Below, piece by piece: positions 43,701 to 51,438 of a stretch of DNA of 63,322 nucleotides (the first letter of the stretch is position 1; every line of letters starts with the position of its first letter). The notes beneath the pieces are model-generated. The model searched no databases and was not told the origin of the DNA. It worked only from the letters and a program-made list of their open reading frames with translations. Origin of the DNA: Clostridia bacterium (lineage in GTDB: Bacteria > Bacillota > Clostridia > Oscillospirales > Butyricicoccaceae); the NCBI GenBank assembly GCA_017408985.1, contig JAFQTO010000004.1, forward strand, positions 1 through 63,322, in the 5' to 3' direction. A program made the position numbers and the translations under genes.

Positions 43701-46700
43701 AACCTGTACGAGCTGTTTGACAGCACCGTACGCAGCAAGGCAGACGAGATTAAGTTCGGTACCTCCAACGCCTGCAAGCGTGTTGAGAACGAGCTGACCA
43801 ACAACACCTACGACGTGCTCCTTATCCAGATGGGCAGAGACTTCTCCCTGATGGAGGTCAATTCTTCCTACAACTACAACGTCAACGCAGTCCGCAAGAT
43901 AGCCAAGCTGGCTGCTGAGAAAAACCCCGACGTCAAGATCATGCTGGTCGCTCCCTACGGTCACACCATTGCCTGGGACGACTTCAAGAGCGTAGGTCTT
44001 GACAACCACGCAAAACACGTCAAGTACATCGAGTACGAAGCAGTTCGTGCGTACGATGCTCTCAAGTCGGACGGCATCAAGAACGTAGAGATCATCTCGG
44101 TCGGCAGTCTGTTTGAGTGCTACAGCGACAATGCTGTTGATATCTACACCGATCTGTTCCGCGAACCCAACACCTCCACCACCCGTGCAAACATCGGTAA
44201 CCGCGCAACCGCAAAGGGCAGTTACCTTGCGGCAGCAGGTATCTACGCCGCAATGTTCGACAAGAGCCCCGTCGGTCTGACCACTCTGGGCGCTAACGTC
44301 CTGAACAGCGACGGTTCTGTCTACATCGAGTGTACCGTTGACGCAGCCACCGCAGCAGCAATGCAGCAGCTGGCAGCCGATTACGTACTTAACGGCAAGG
44401 TGCCCACCGCAAAACCCGACGAGAAGGTCACCCTTCCCTCCGATGACGAGCCTCAGCAGCCCGCAGAGCCCGATGATACCGAGGACGACGGCACCATTGA
44501 TCTGTTCGTATTCGGCGGTCAGGCTATGGGCTCCTTCGGTATGATGAGCACCACAAAGTCTATGCTGGAAGAGGGCACGGGCAAGGACGTCGTTATGCAC
44601 GTTGACGCATATCTGGGCCACAACACCACCAGCACCACATGGAATATGTGGGAGCTGTTCGCATCCTCCGCACAGAACTCTCCTACGGATATGACCTTTG
44701 GCGGCAGCGCAACCAGCCAGAAGGTCGAGAAGATGCTCAAGGAAGTCAAGTTTGACTACGTTATCCTCCAGACCGGCAGAGACTTCTCTCTGGTAGAGGG
44801 CAGCTCCTCCGACGGCAAGACCGAGTATGCCGCAGCAAAGATCGCCAAGCTGGCAGCTCAGAAGAACCCCAACGTCAAGATCATCATCGTTGCTCCCTAC
44901 GGACATCAGGCAACCTTCGGTGACTTCTCCAACCCCGTTATCACCAACCACGAGACCCACGTCAAGTACATCGATCAGGAAGCTGCTTCGGTAGCAGGCT
45001 ACATCCTCAGTCAGGGCTATGCAAAGAACGTTGAGATCGTTTCTATGGGCAGTCTGTTTGAGGCATATTCCGACGATGCAAATACCATCAAGACCGACCT
45101 CTTCCGTACTCCCGACAGCGAGACCGGCAGAAAGAACGTCGGTAACCGTGCAAATCCCAAGGGTGCATACCTTGCAGCCTGCGGTCTGTACACCGCTATC
45201 ACAGGCAACAGCCCCGTCGGTCTGACCACTCTGGGCACTCAGAGCATCTCCAGCTCCACCGGCGAGATCCTCTGGGACGGCAATATTGACGCAGCCACCG
45301 CAGCCGAGCTTCAGGCTCTGGCTGCCAAGGTGGTAGGCGGCGGCAACGCCCAGCCCAAGCCCATAGACCCCACACCCGAAAAGCCTCAGGAGGTCGAGGA
45401 CAAGACCGTTGAGGGCGCCGTCAATATGTACGTATTCGGCGGTATGACAATGGGCTCCTACAATATGACCGAGACTCTGGTTCAGATGATCCAGGCAGGT
45501 CAGGGCAAGCCCGTCAATCTGGTCAAGGCTATCCCCACCCACGCAACCACCTGGACCACCTACAATATGTATGAGCTGTTCGCATCCTCTGCACGCGCCT
45601 CCGAGACCGATATGACTATTAGCAGCACCGACACCAAGAACGGTTTTGCATCCATCAAGTTTGACTATATCGTTATCCAGTCGGGCAGAGATAACTCTAT
45701 CAACAGCGAGTCCAGCAAAACCAACAACATCCTCTCCGCATACAAGCTCGCCAAGCTGGCTTATGAGAAGAACCCCAACGTTCAGGTCATCATCGTTGCT
45801 CCCTACGGACATCAGGCAACTTACAATGACTTTACAAACGTCACCGTTACCGACCATACCACCCATACCGCTCTGATCAATGCAGAGGCAGAGGCAATGG
45901 TCGCAATGATCAAGGAAAAGGTTACCGACAACGTAGAGATGGTCTCCATAGCTTCTCTGTTTGAAGCATATTCCGACGACGCAAACGTCATCAAGACCGA
46001 CCTGTTCCGCACTCCCGACGACGACGCTACCAGAAAGAACGTCGGTAACCGCGCCAATGAGCAGGGCAGCTACCTGACCGCATGCGCTATCTACGCCGCA
46101 ATGTTTGATGAGAGCCCCGTAGGCGTTGGCTGCCTGGGCTCCAACGCAGTAGGCGTTGATGCCACCGTCGACGTTGAGACGGCTATGGCTATGCAGAAGC
46201 TGGCAACCAAGTTCGTCCTCAACATTGAGGTCGAGGCAAGCACTACCTTTACCGTTTCCTTTGATACCGACGGCGCAGGCGAGATCGAAGCCATCACCGC
46301 AGAGATGGGCACCGCCCTCACCGCTCCCGAAGCTCCCGTAAAGGCCGGCTACGTTTTCCGGGGCTGGTACACCGACTTCGGCTTCAACAATGAGTTCTCC
46401 TTCGAGAACGCTGTTATGCCTTACGGCGGCGCCGTTCTTCACGCAAAGTGGCTGACCGAGAAGGAAGCCACCCGTCCCGCATATTGGGTCGAGCCCAACG
46501 CCAAGGAATACAATGACACCGAGCTGACCGTTCTGCTTGTAGGCTCTCTGTCTATGAGCTACTCCAGCAGCTCCTACAGCTTCGACTCCGTTGAATATCT
46601 CAGCGAGCTGCTTGAAAAGGGCGGCTATGACGCAGAGATCAGAACGGTTATCGGCAACGGCGCATGGAATATCTGGGAGACCGGTCTTACCGGCGAAAAC

Positions 46701-47999
46701 TACAGCAAGGTCCGCGCACAGCTTGAGGACGGCAAGGTCGACGTTATCGTCCTGCAGGCAGGCCGTGACTACGCTCTGGTCAACACCTCCTCCACCGGTG
46801 CCTCCGATATCAGAGCTATGAAGGGTATCGCAGATCTGGCAAAGGCATACAACCCCAACGTCAAGGTCGTTGTGGACGTTATGTTTGGCCGCCAGGATAT
46901 GAGCACCAGCTACTACAAGGAATTTGCAAAGATCGGCGTCACCAACCGCGCACAGCACTCCGACGCTATCAACAAGTTCATCAAAGAGAACCTTCTCCCC
47001 TCCGTCACCTTTGATGCAACAGTTATGAGCCTTGCCAACGCATTCGAGAGATGTCTCAGTAAGACTGACATCAATCCCTACGTAAACGCAGGCTCCGACC
47101 TGGCAAGCAACGAAGGCAGCTATCTTATAGCCTGCTGTATGTACACTGCAATCACCGGCAAGAGCCCCGTTGGCATCCTCCGCTTTGAGAGTGACAACTA
47201 TTCCGTCAAGCCCACCGTGGGCGCAAAGCTTCAGGCTATCGCCGCAGAGGTCGTTCTTGATCTGGATAACGTCACCCCCGCTCAGGTAACCGACAGCTAC
47301 AAAGAGCGCACCGAGATCAACGTCCTGCTGGCAGGCGCAAACATCTGCGAGAATGACGTTGCCGATATGCTCAAAGCTATCGCAAAAGAGACCGGCAAGG
47401 AGCTCAACGTTGTTGCTCTGACCAAGGCAGGTACCGTTGAGCAGATCGCCGCAGACAACGCGCTGAGCATTCAGCTTATGTACGGCGGTATGGAGTATGA
47501 CTACATCATAGTCGAAGCCGGCAAGGACAACGTGCTGTACGATACCGAAGCCGCCAATGCTCAGGCAGCGGCAGTAAATGCTATCCGCGAGCTGGCTCTG
47601 CAGAACAACAAGAATGCCAAGGTCATGATCCTTGCTCCCGCGGCAAGACAGAACACCGTAGGACAGTATTTCCGCGATCAGGTCAACAATAACGGCATCG
47701 CAACGAGAACCGATTACGCTGACCTTATTGAGGCAAAGACCAAGGCTCTGGCAGGCGAGACCGAAACGGTCATCAGCTACGCCAACGCCGTTGAAGCCTG
47801 TCTGGCACAGGGCGTCAATCCCTACACCAACAGCGTAGCCGACAGCCTCTCGCTCAAGGGTGAGTATCTGGCAGCCTGCGCTATCTATGCAGAGATATTC
47901 CAGGCAAGTCCCGCAACGGCTGTCTACGTACCCGACGGCATCACCGCCGACGAAGCAGCAGCCATCCAGAACGCCGCAGTTATGGCTATCCTCGACTGA
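40758..47999 (+). CDS. Giant surface lipoprotein with seven SGNH/DUF4886-like modules
   Basis: 2413 aa. The signal sequence ends near Cys26 ('LFSFAC'; imperfect lipobox), followed by an Asp/Asn/Lys-rich linker, an InlB-type repeat (about 75-135) and an Ig-like domain (about 145-235). Seven related modules of about 230-300 residues start near 245, 545, 933, 1248, 1555, 1923 and 2187. Two more InlB-type repeats follow modules 2 and 5. Module hallmarks: a first strand such as 'LFVFGGQAMGSF', 'YLGH....TTWN.(W/Y)ELF.S', 'DY(V/I)I(L/I)Q.GRD', 'NP.VK(I/V)I.VAPYGHQ', 'SLFE.YSDD', 'GNRA...G(S/A)YLAAC..Y.A....SPVG'. The fold order resembles SGNH/DUF4886 hydrolases, but Ser and Asp-x-x-His are missing. 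Modules 1, 6 and 7 form a different subtype ('(N/W)(I/W)WE.GL', 'D.NP'). AAGGAG precedes the ATG. Function unknown; probably a cell-envelope adhesin or glycan-binding protein. Confidence 0.85.
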   Translation: MKRMKSILKLSLLFLLCGALLFSFACGDKGDGNKDKPDDGQVENQDPNNDTNKDKDNQENKDPEPTPTEEKIEITIDLQDGSAPTTKKVKKGEKFEKPYDPSRTGFTFKEWQVDGKAYDFDKAVEAPFTITATWTMDPAVVPVLEEIPESVTAAPFAGGSVEVKVKETRGYSYTYKWYINDKNENSGGTLIEGQTGAGAALPRNLEKGKEYWVYCEVTGTRNASGATASSMSDTIKVVVEDRTISVLMVGSGVMRRTTEGAEHDAAIFLQTLARASGKGVTVDTLTVGSNYNIWESGLVGDGYLTVQSMYEIRHYDFVVLQLGRDYCMVQGSSTRNSDWAAVSNIYNLCKEMNPGVVVVPMISYARQDTSSKYYTDPYLKASPVITNREEHAAAIQAYWDEKSSLLEIPYLASDMNTLFEACLEETDINPWGNNVSDFADVYGSYLMACGLYATIFDESPVGVMCFDAGDFSVDPAKGVVLQALAAKVVLGVETETLPDVSGYVKYVDTWVDPDAPVDPKDLDPAYKYPKPTELSTYPETKYNESMEVLMFGGYPIGVYNMEKTLVKMMEREEQKKVNLTITWLGHSSESTTYNLYELFDSSSRSTLDTIAFSSYGAKMQDALNSKKLDYIIIQSGRDFTMENDNSRTNNIISATKVAILAAKMNPDVKFIIYAPYGHNANFSDFYTISNLEQHVPFINSEAEAMRDAIVNGGYLPASQVEIAYVSDAFLNYSDNPDDITNDLYQKKNVIATRANTGNRASEAGAYLAAATLYATIYDKSPVGMTYSGYAGSTTAPGVVTDGALLLKLQKTAHKTVFGTEYEGTVSTQSTLNFYTNGGSAVASITAEAGSVIEAPADPTNGDLLFAGWFYDPDFTTRFSFMFDKMPLGNTTIYGAWANKDGIVAEKPTDKTPAPTYTLPTDDTDPVSTSGDTIRVWSFGGQMYGSYNMINTLMEMIEEGTGKQVDADIDSYLGHYNENTTWNLYELFDSTVRSKADEIKFGTSNACKRVENELTNNTYDVLLIQMGRDFSLMEVNSSYNYNVNAVRKIAKLAAEKNPDVKIMLVAPYGHTIAWDDFKSVGLDNHAKHVKYIEYEAVRAYDALKSDGIKNVEIISVGSLFECYSDNAVDIYTDLFREPNTSTTRANIGNRATAKGSYLAAAGIYAAMFDKSPVGLTTLGANVLNSDGSVYIECTVDAATAAAMQQLAADYVLNGKVPTAKPDEKVTLPSDDEPQQPAEPDDTEDDGTIDLFVFGGQAMGSFGMMSTTKSMLEEGTGKDVVMHVDAYLGHNTTSTTWNMWELFASSAQNSPTDMTFGGSATSQKVEKMLKEVKFDYVILQTGRDFSLVEGSSSDGKTEYAAAKIAKLAAQKNPNVKIIIVAPYGHQATFGDFSNPVITNHETHVKYIDQEAASVAGYILSQGYAKNVEIVSMGSLFEAYSDDANTIKTDLFRTPDSETGRKNVGNRANPKGAYLAACGLYTAITGNSPVGLTTLGTQSISSSTGEILWDGNIDAATAAELQALAAKVVGGGNAQPKPIDPTPEKPQEVEDKTVEGAVNMYVFGGMTMGSYNMTETLVQMIQAGQGKPVNLVKAIPTHATTWTTYNMYELFASSARASETDMTISSTDTKNGFASIKFDYIVIQSGRDNSINSESSKTNNILSAYKLAKLAYEKNPNVQVIIVAPYGHQATYNDFTNVTVTDHTTHTALINAEAEAMVAMIKEKVTDNVEMVSIASLFEAYSDDANVIKTDLFRTPDDDATRKNVGNRANEQGSYLTACAIYAAMFDESPVGVGCLGSNAVGVDATVDVETAMAMQKLATKFVLNIEVEASTTFTVSFDTDGAGEIEAITAEMGTALTAPEAPVKAGYVFRGWYTDFGFNNEFSFENAVMPYGGAVLHAKWLTEKEATRPAYWVEPNAKEYNDTELTVLLVGSLSMSYSSSSYSFDSVEYLSELLEKGGYDAEIRTVIGNGAWNIWETGLTGENYSKVRAQLEDGKVDVIVLQAGRDYALVNTSSTGASDIRAMKGIADLAKAYNPNVKVVVDVMFGRQDMSTSYYKEFAKIGVTNRAQHSDAINKFIKENLLPSVTFDATVMSLANAFERCLSKTDINPYVNAGSDLASNEGSYLIACCMYTAITGKSPVGILRFESDNYSVKPTVGAKLQAIAAEVVLDLDNVTPAQVTDSYKERTEINVLLAGANICENDVADMLKAIAKETGKELNVVALTKAGTVEQIAADNALSIQLMYGGMEYDYIIVEAGKDNVLYDTEAANAQAAAVNAIRELALQNNKNAKVMILAPAARQNTVGQYFRDQVNNNGIATRTDYADLIEAKTKALAGETETVISYANAVEACLAQGVNPYTNSVADSLSLKGEYLAACAIYAEIFQASPATAVYVPDGITADEAAAIQNAAVMAILD
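42391..46230 (+). repeat. Four closely related coding repeats (SGNH-like modules 2-5)
   Basis: Within the 2413-aa gene, units starting near 42391, 43554, 44500 and 45420 share extended wording such as 'NP.VK.II.APYGH', 'TDLFR', 'GNRA' and 'SPVG' at equivalent positions. They are the most recently expanded copies and a likely site of unequal recombination or assembly collapse. Confidence 0.8.
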
Positions 48000-48034
48000 T
48001 CTTCATTACTGCCAGTCAAACAGATCTATATCCC

Positions 48035-48070
48035 GCTGCCGCAGAATTTACATTCTGCGGCAGCCTTTTT
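48035..48070 (+). terminator. Terminator after the 2413-aa gene
   Basis: GCTGCCGCAGAAT (48035-48047) pairs perfectly with 48052-48064 around a 4-nt loop, followed by CTTTTT. Confidence 0.92.
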
Positions 48071-48083
48071 GTTTGTTAATTTA

Positions 48084-48112
48084 TTGTAATAATAAATTAA
48101 CTGTGCTATTAT
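48084..48112 (+). promoter_or_regulatory. Promoter of the NlpC/P60 - SGNH-like lipoprotein gene
   Basis: TTGTAA (48084-48089), 17 nt, TATTAT (48107-48112); 26 of 30 bases match the promoter at 34719. It lies 33 nt before the start codon. Confidence 0.75.
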
Positions 48113-48145
48113 AAATACAGAATACCAAACCCCAGGAGGACGCCT

Positions 48146-51100
48146 ATGCCGAATATTATCAAAAAACTCGCCGTACTATCCGTATGCCTGATCCTTGTTT
48201 TTGCGTCCTCGTGCGCAGGCGGCGACGGCAGCGCTCCTTCACAGCCGCCGATGGGGCAGACCGACAACAGTCATAACACAGACAATGATTCAAACGGTCA
48301 GACAACAGACCCTGACCCCTCCGATAAGAGCGGGGATAACACGCCCGAGCCTTCAGACCCTGCGGTGTTTACGGTCACCTTTGAACTGTGCAACGGTGAA
48401 GCCGCCGTTGTTTATCAGGTATCGGCAGGGGAGGGGGTACAGACACCCTCCGATCCCGTCCGTTCGGGGTACGTTTTTTCGGGTTGGCTATGTGACGGCA
48501 AACCCTTTGACCGAAACGCGCCCGTTACTGCCGATCTTACGGTAACGGCCTCCTGGGATGAGCTGCTCGTCACGCCTCCCGAGATCGACGAGATCCCCAC
48601 AAAAGTCAGGATCGACGAGGAGTTTGGCGGCGTGCTCAAATTCACCCTCAAGGAGCAGTCCAATTGCACCTATACCTTTGAGTGGTACGTAGATACCGAC
48701 GGCGACTGTACGGGCGGAAGCTTCTATACCGCCACCGATACTTCGTCGCTGAGCCTGCCTACCGATCACGAGGCAGGAATCCGTTATTACGTCTATTGCG
48801 TTGTCGGCTGTGTGGACAATATGAGCGGTTTAAGCTCCCGCACGGTGTCGCCCGCGGTGGAGATAGAGGTGATCACCCAAACCGCCTCTGACACTCCTGC
48901 CGATACCCCCGACCCCGATGATGTTCCCGACCCCAACGTGCAGATAGTGCCCGACTCCACCGCCCCCGTCTCCTGCGACGATGGCGTGCTGGACGTGTTT
49001 ATATTCGGCGGTCAGATGATGGGCTCCTTCAATATGGCACAGACCCTCAAGGACCTTATAGAAAAAGGCCGGGAGACCACCGTCTCTATGACAAGTGTCT
49101 ATCTCCTCCACGAGAACAGCTACACCACTTATAATCTGTGGGAAATGTTTGCCAAAGACGCCCGCAGCAGTATGACCGACTTTACATTTGCATCGGGCAA
49201 CGCGCCCCAGAGGCTCAAGACCCTGCTGGAGACTACGGCCCTCGATTGTCTTATCCTGCAGACGGGCAGAGATATGTCCATAAACAGCTTGAGCTATCTG
49301 GAACAGAATACCGTCTCCGCCTGCAAGATAGCCAAGCTGGCTTATGATAAGAACCCCAACGTCAAGATACTGCTTGTTGCGCCCTACGGCCACCAGTACA
49401 CCTTCGGTGATTTCTCAAACGTCGGCATCACAGACCACAAAACTCACGTCAGGTATATCAATGCCGAAGCCGAGCGTATCAAAAACGCCATTGTGGCAGG
49501 AGGATATGCCGCCAACGTAGAGGTAGTGTCCATAGGTTCGCTGTTTGAGAGCTACGGTGATGCCGAAACGGTCAAGACCGATCTTTTCCGTGCAGACAAC
49601 GGTGACACGGGCAAACAGAACACGGGCAACCGCGCCAACGTCAGGGGCAGCTACCTTGCCGCCTGCGGCATCTATGCGGCTATGTTCGACCGTTCTCCCG
49701 TAGGTATTGCAGGCTTCGGTGTCAGTCTCAGCGATGCCGACTGTACCGTGTCAAAGATAACCGCGCTGAATATGCAGAAGCTTGCCGCCAAATTCGTGCT
49801 GGGTCTTGACTCAAGCGCCACAACGGATATTTTTAACGGTGACGAGTATTATTCCAATGGTGCCAAGGCGCTTATAGCCACGGCAGATGCGTACGTCAGA
49901 CGGAGCAGCTGGGTACAGTATGACGATACACGGCTGGTCAAGCGGGATAGCCGTCTGTCGGCGGTCTACCGCGCCCGCAGAGGTGTACAGCCTCCCGAGC
50001 TTGCCACCCAGCAGAACACCGTGTATACCAACTGTGCCGCCTTTATCAACAGTCTGTTCTGGGCGACCTTTGATTACGATATCGTGTCCTGGTATACGGG
50101 CGACTTTATTGAACGCAAGGATATGACCGTGTTCTACTACGACGTTACGGGCAACGAGACCGAGGGTGAAAAAGCCGCCCTCGTGCAAAAGGTCGAGGAC
50201 CTGCTGGTGCCGGGTGACCTGCTCGTGACCCGTCTGCCCGACGAGAGCAACGGACATATTATTATGTATATCGGCAACGGTCAGTACGTACACAGTACGG
50301 GCAGTAATTACAATTACGGCACGGGCGAAGTTCTTGAAAAGAACGGCAGTATCCGCTACGGCGATCTTGAGAGCACCTATTTTAACCCCTCGTCCAGCCG
50401 ATACCTGCCCAAGAGCGGCAGATTTGCCGTGCTGAGACCTCTCGATATCATCAACGTGCCCATTCCTCAGCAGACCCTTGACCGTATGAACAGTATGGAC
50501 GGCATCGTAGCACAGCTGCTTACGAGTCATACTCAGGGCAAGAGTGCAAACCCCGGTGACACGGTCAGCTATACCGTCTCGGTGGAGAACGCAGGCAGCG
50601 AAAAGCAGACCGTATCGGTCACTGTACAGCTTGCCGACGGCACAAGCTACCTCAGCGGCGGCGACTCGGTAAACGGCAGGACACTTTCATGGAACGCCGT
50701 TTTGCAGCCGGGCGAGATATGGGAGGGCAGTTTTACAGTCACTCTCAGCGCAGAGCTGGGCAGGGGACAGACGGTCAGCGCGCCTTCTGCCACGGTCAAC
50801 GGCGTTAAGCTGTACTGTGCCGACGTGCTGATAGCCAACACTCTGACGGGCGCAGAGAGGACGGCTCTGGATCAAGCCGCCCGCAAAATGGAAGGCTCAA
50901 AGTCCACCATGTGCCAGATAATCAATGGACTCTACAGCAGTGTGGCAGGAGACAGCCCCTCGCTTACCAACGAAAAGGCGCTGTTTGGCAAGCTGTTTAC
51001 ACAGAGCCGTGTCAGCGGTTATCTTGACCTGACGGCGGAAGCTATTATAGTGCCCTCTTTGTACGGCGGCTGGTACGTTGACAATTCACCCTATCAGCGT

Positions 51101-51337
51101 GACCGAATACAGATGCTCAAGCCCTCTATGCTCACGACGGGCGATATTCTGTTTGTTGCAGATAAGTCGGACGGCTCAAGCTGCAGTATCTATCTGGTTT
51201 TGGAGGGTGCCGAGCTGCTGTATATGACTTCCTCGGGCGCCAAAATAATGAATGCCGAAAAAGCCGCCTCAATGATGAGCAGTATATTGGGCAAAACCGC
51301 CTTTTGTGTACTGCGTCCCTCTATGATATTCCGATAA
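48146..51337 (+). CDS. Surface lipoprotein fusing an SGNH-like module to NlpC/P60 domains
   Basis: 1063 aa. Lipoprotein signal with Cys23 ('FASSC'), acidic Pro/Asp/Thr linker, InlB-type repeat (about 70-135), Ig-like domain (about 145-245), one SGNH-like module (about 281-560; 'VFIFGGQMMGSF', 'LILQTGRDMS', 'VAPYGHQ', 'GNRANVRGSYLAACGIY'). An NlpC/P60-like domain follows (about 570-768) with the catalytic Cys in 'YTNCAAFINSLF' and His in 'NGHIIMYIGNGQYVHS'. After a DUF11/CARDB-like beta domain (790-880) a second, degenerate NlpC/P60-like copy ends the protein: its Cys is kept ('STMCQIINGLY') but the His position is not. NlpC/P60 enzymes usually cut peptidoglycan stem peptides, so this protein likely acts on the cell wall. 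AGGAGG lies upstream of the ATG. Confidence 0.83.
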   Translation: MPNIIKKLAVLSVCLILVFASSCAGGDGSAPSQPPMGQTDNSHNTDNDSNGQTTDPDPSDKSGDNTPEPSDPAVFTVTFELCNGEAAVVYQVSAGEGVQTPSDPVRSGYVFSGWLCDGKPFDRNAPVTADLTVTASWDELLVTPPEIDEIPTKVRIDEEFGGVLKFTLKEQSNCTYTFEWYVDTDGDCTGGSFYTATDTSSLSLPTDHEAGIRYYVYCVVGCVDNMSGLSSRTVSPAVEIEVITQTASDTPADTPDPDDVPDPNVQIVPDSTAPVSCDDGVLDVFIFGGQMMGSFNMAQTLKDLIEKGRETTVSMTSVYLLHENSYTTYNLWEMFAKDARSSMTDFTFASGNAPQRLKTLLETTALDCLILQTGRDMSINSLSYLEQNTVSACKIAKLAYDKNPNVKILLVAPYGHQYTFGDFSNVGITDHKTHVRYINAEAERIKNAIVAGGYAANVEVVSIGSLFESYGDAETVKTDLFRADNGDTGKQNTGNRANVRGSYLAACGIYAAMFDRSPVGIAGFGVSLSDADCTVSKITALNMQKLAAKFVLGLDSSATTDIFNGDEYYSNGAKALIATADAYVRRSSWVQYDDTRLVKRDSRLSAVYRARRGVQPPELATQQNTVYTNCAAFINSLFWATFDYDIVSWYTGDFIERKDMTVFYYDVTGNETEGEKAALVQKVEDLLVPGDLLVTRLPDESNGHIIMYIGNGQYVHSTGSNYNYGTGEVLEKNGSIRYGDLESTYFNPSSSRYLPKSGRFAVLRPLDIINVPIPQQTLDRMNSMDGIVAQLLTSHTQGKSANPGDTVSYTVSVENAGSEKQTVSVTVQLADGTSYLSGGDSVNGRTLSWNAVLQPGEIWEGSFTVTLSAELGRGQTVSAPSATVNGVKLYCADVLIANTLTGAERTALDQAARKMEGSKSTMCQIINGLYSSVAGDSPSLTNEKALFGKLFTQSRVSGYLDLTAEAIIVPSLYGGWYVDNSPYQRDRIQMLKPSMLTTGDILFVADKSDGSSCSIYLVLEGAELLYMTSSGAKIMNAEKAASMMSSILGKTAFCVLRPSMIFR

Positions 51338-51351
51338 CACGTACCATACAT

Positions 51352-51381
51352 CCAAAAACCGCCCTTTTGGGCGGTTTTTGG
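51352..51381 (+). terminator. Terminator after the NlpC/P60 lipoprotein gene
   Basis: CCAAAAACCGCCC (51352-51364) pairs with GGGCGGTTTTTGG (51369-51381) around TTTT; the T-run is part of the right arm. Works in both directions. Confidence 0.85.
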
Positions 51382-51382
51382 C

Positions 51383-51411
51383 TTGAAATGAGCCTTCAAA
51401 TGTGTTAAAAT
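51383..51411 (+). promoter_or_regulatory. Promoter of the DUF1846 gene
   Basis: TTGAAA (51383-51388), 17 nt, TAAAAT (51406-51411), 27 nt before the start codon. Confidence 0.75.
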
Positions 51412-51438
51412 GAACATTGTATGAACGGAGGTAGAATG

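Noticed and set aside
42391-46230. Module repeats as a CRISPR or tandem-DNA satellite
   Set aside because: The repeats are protein-coding units of about 950 bp or more with coherent reading frame and diverged sequence.
42171-46958. 1595-codon antisense open frame under the 2413-aa gene
   Set aside because: Same codon-bias artefact; the repeat pattern simply mirrors the sense modules.
51421-51438. Earlier ATG start for the DUF1846 gene
   Set aside because: It lies upstream of and within the GGAGGT ribosome binding site region.
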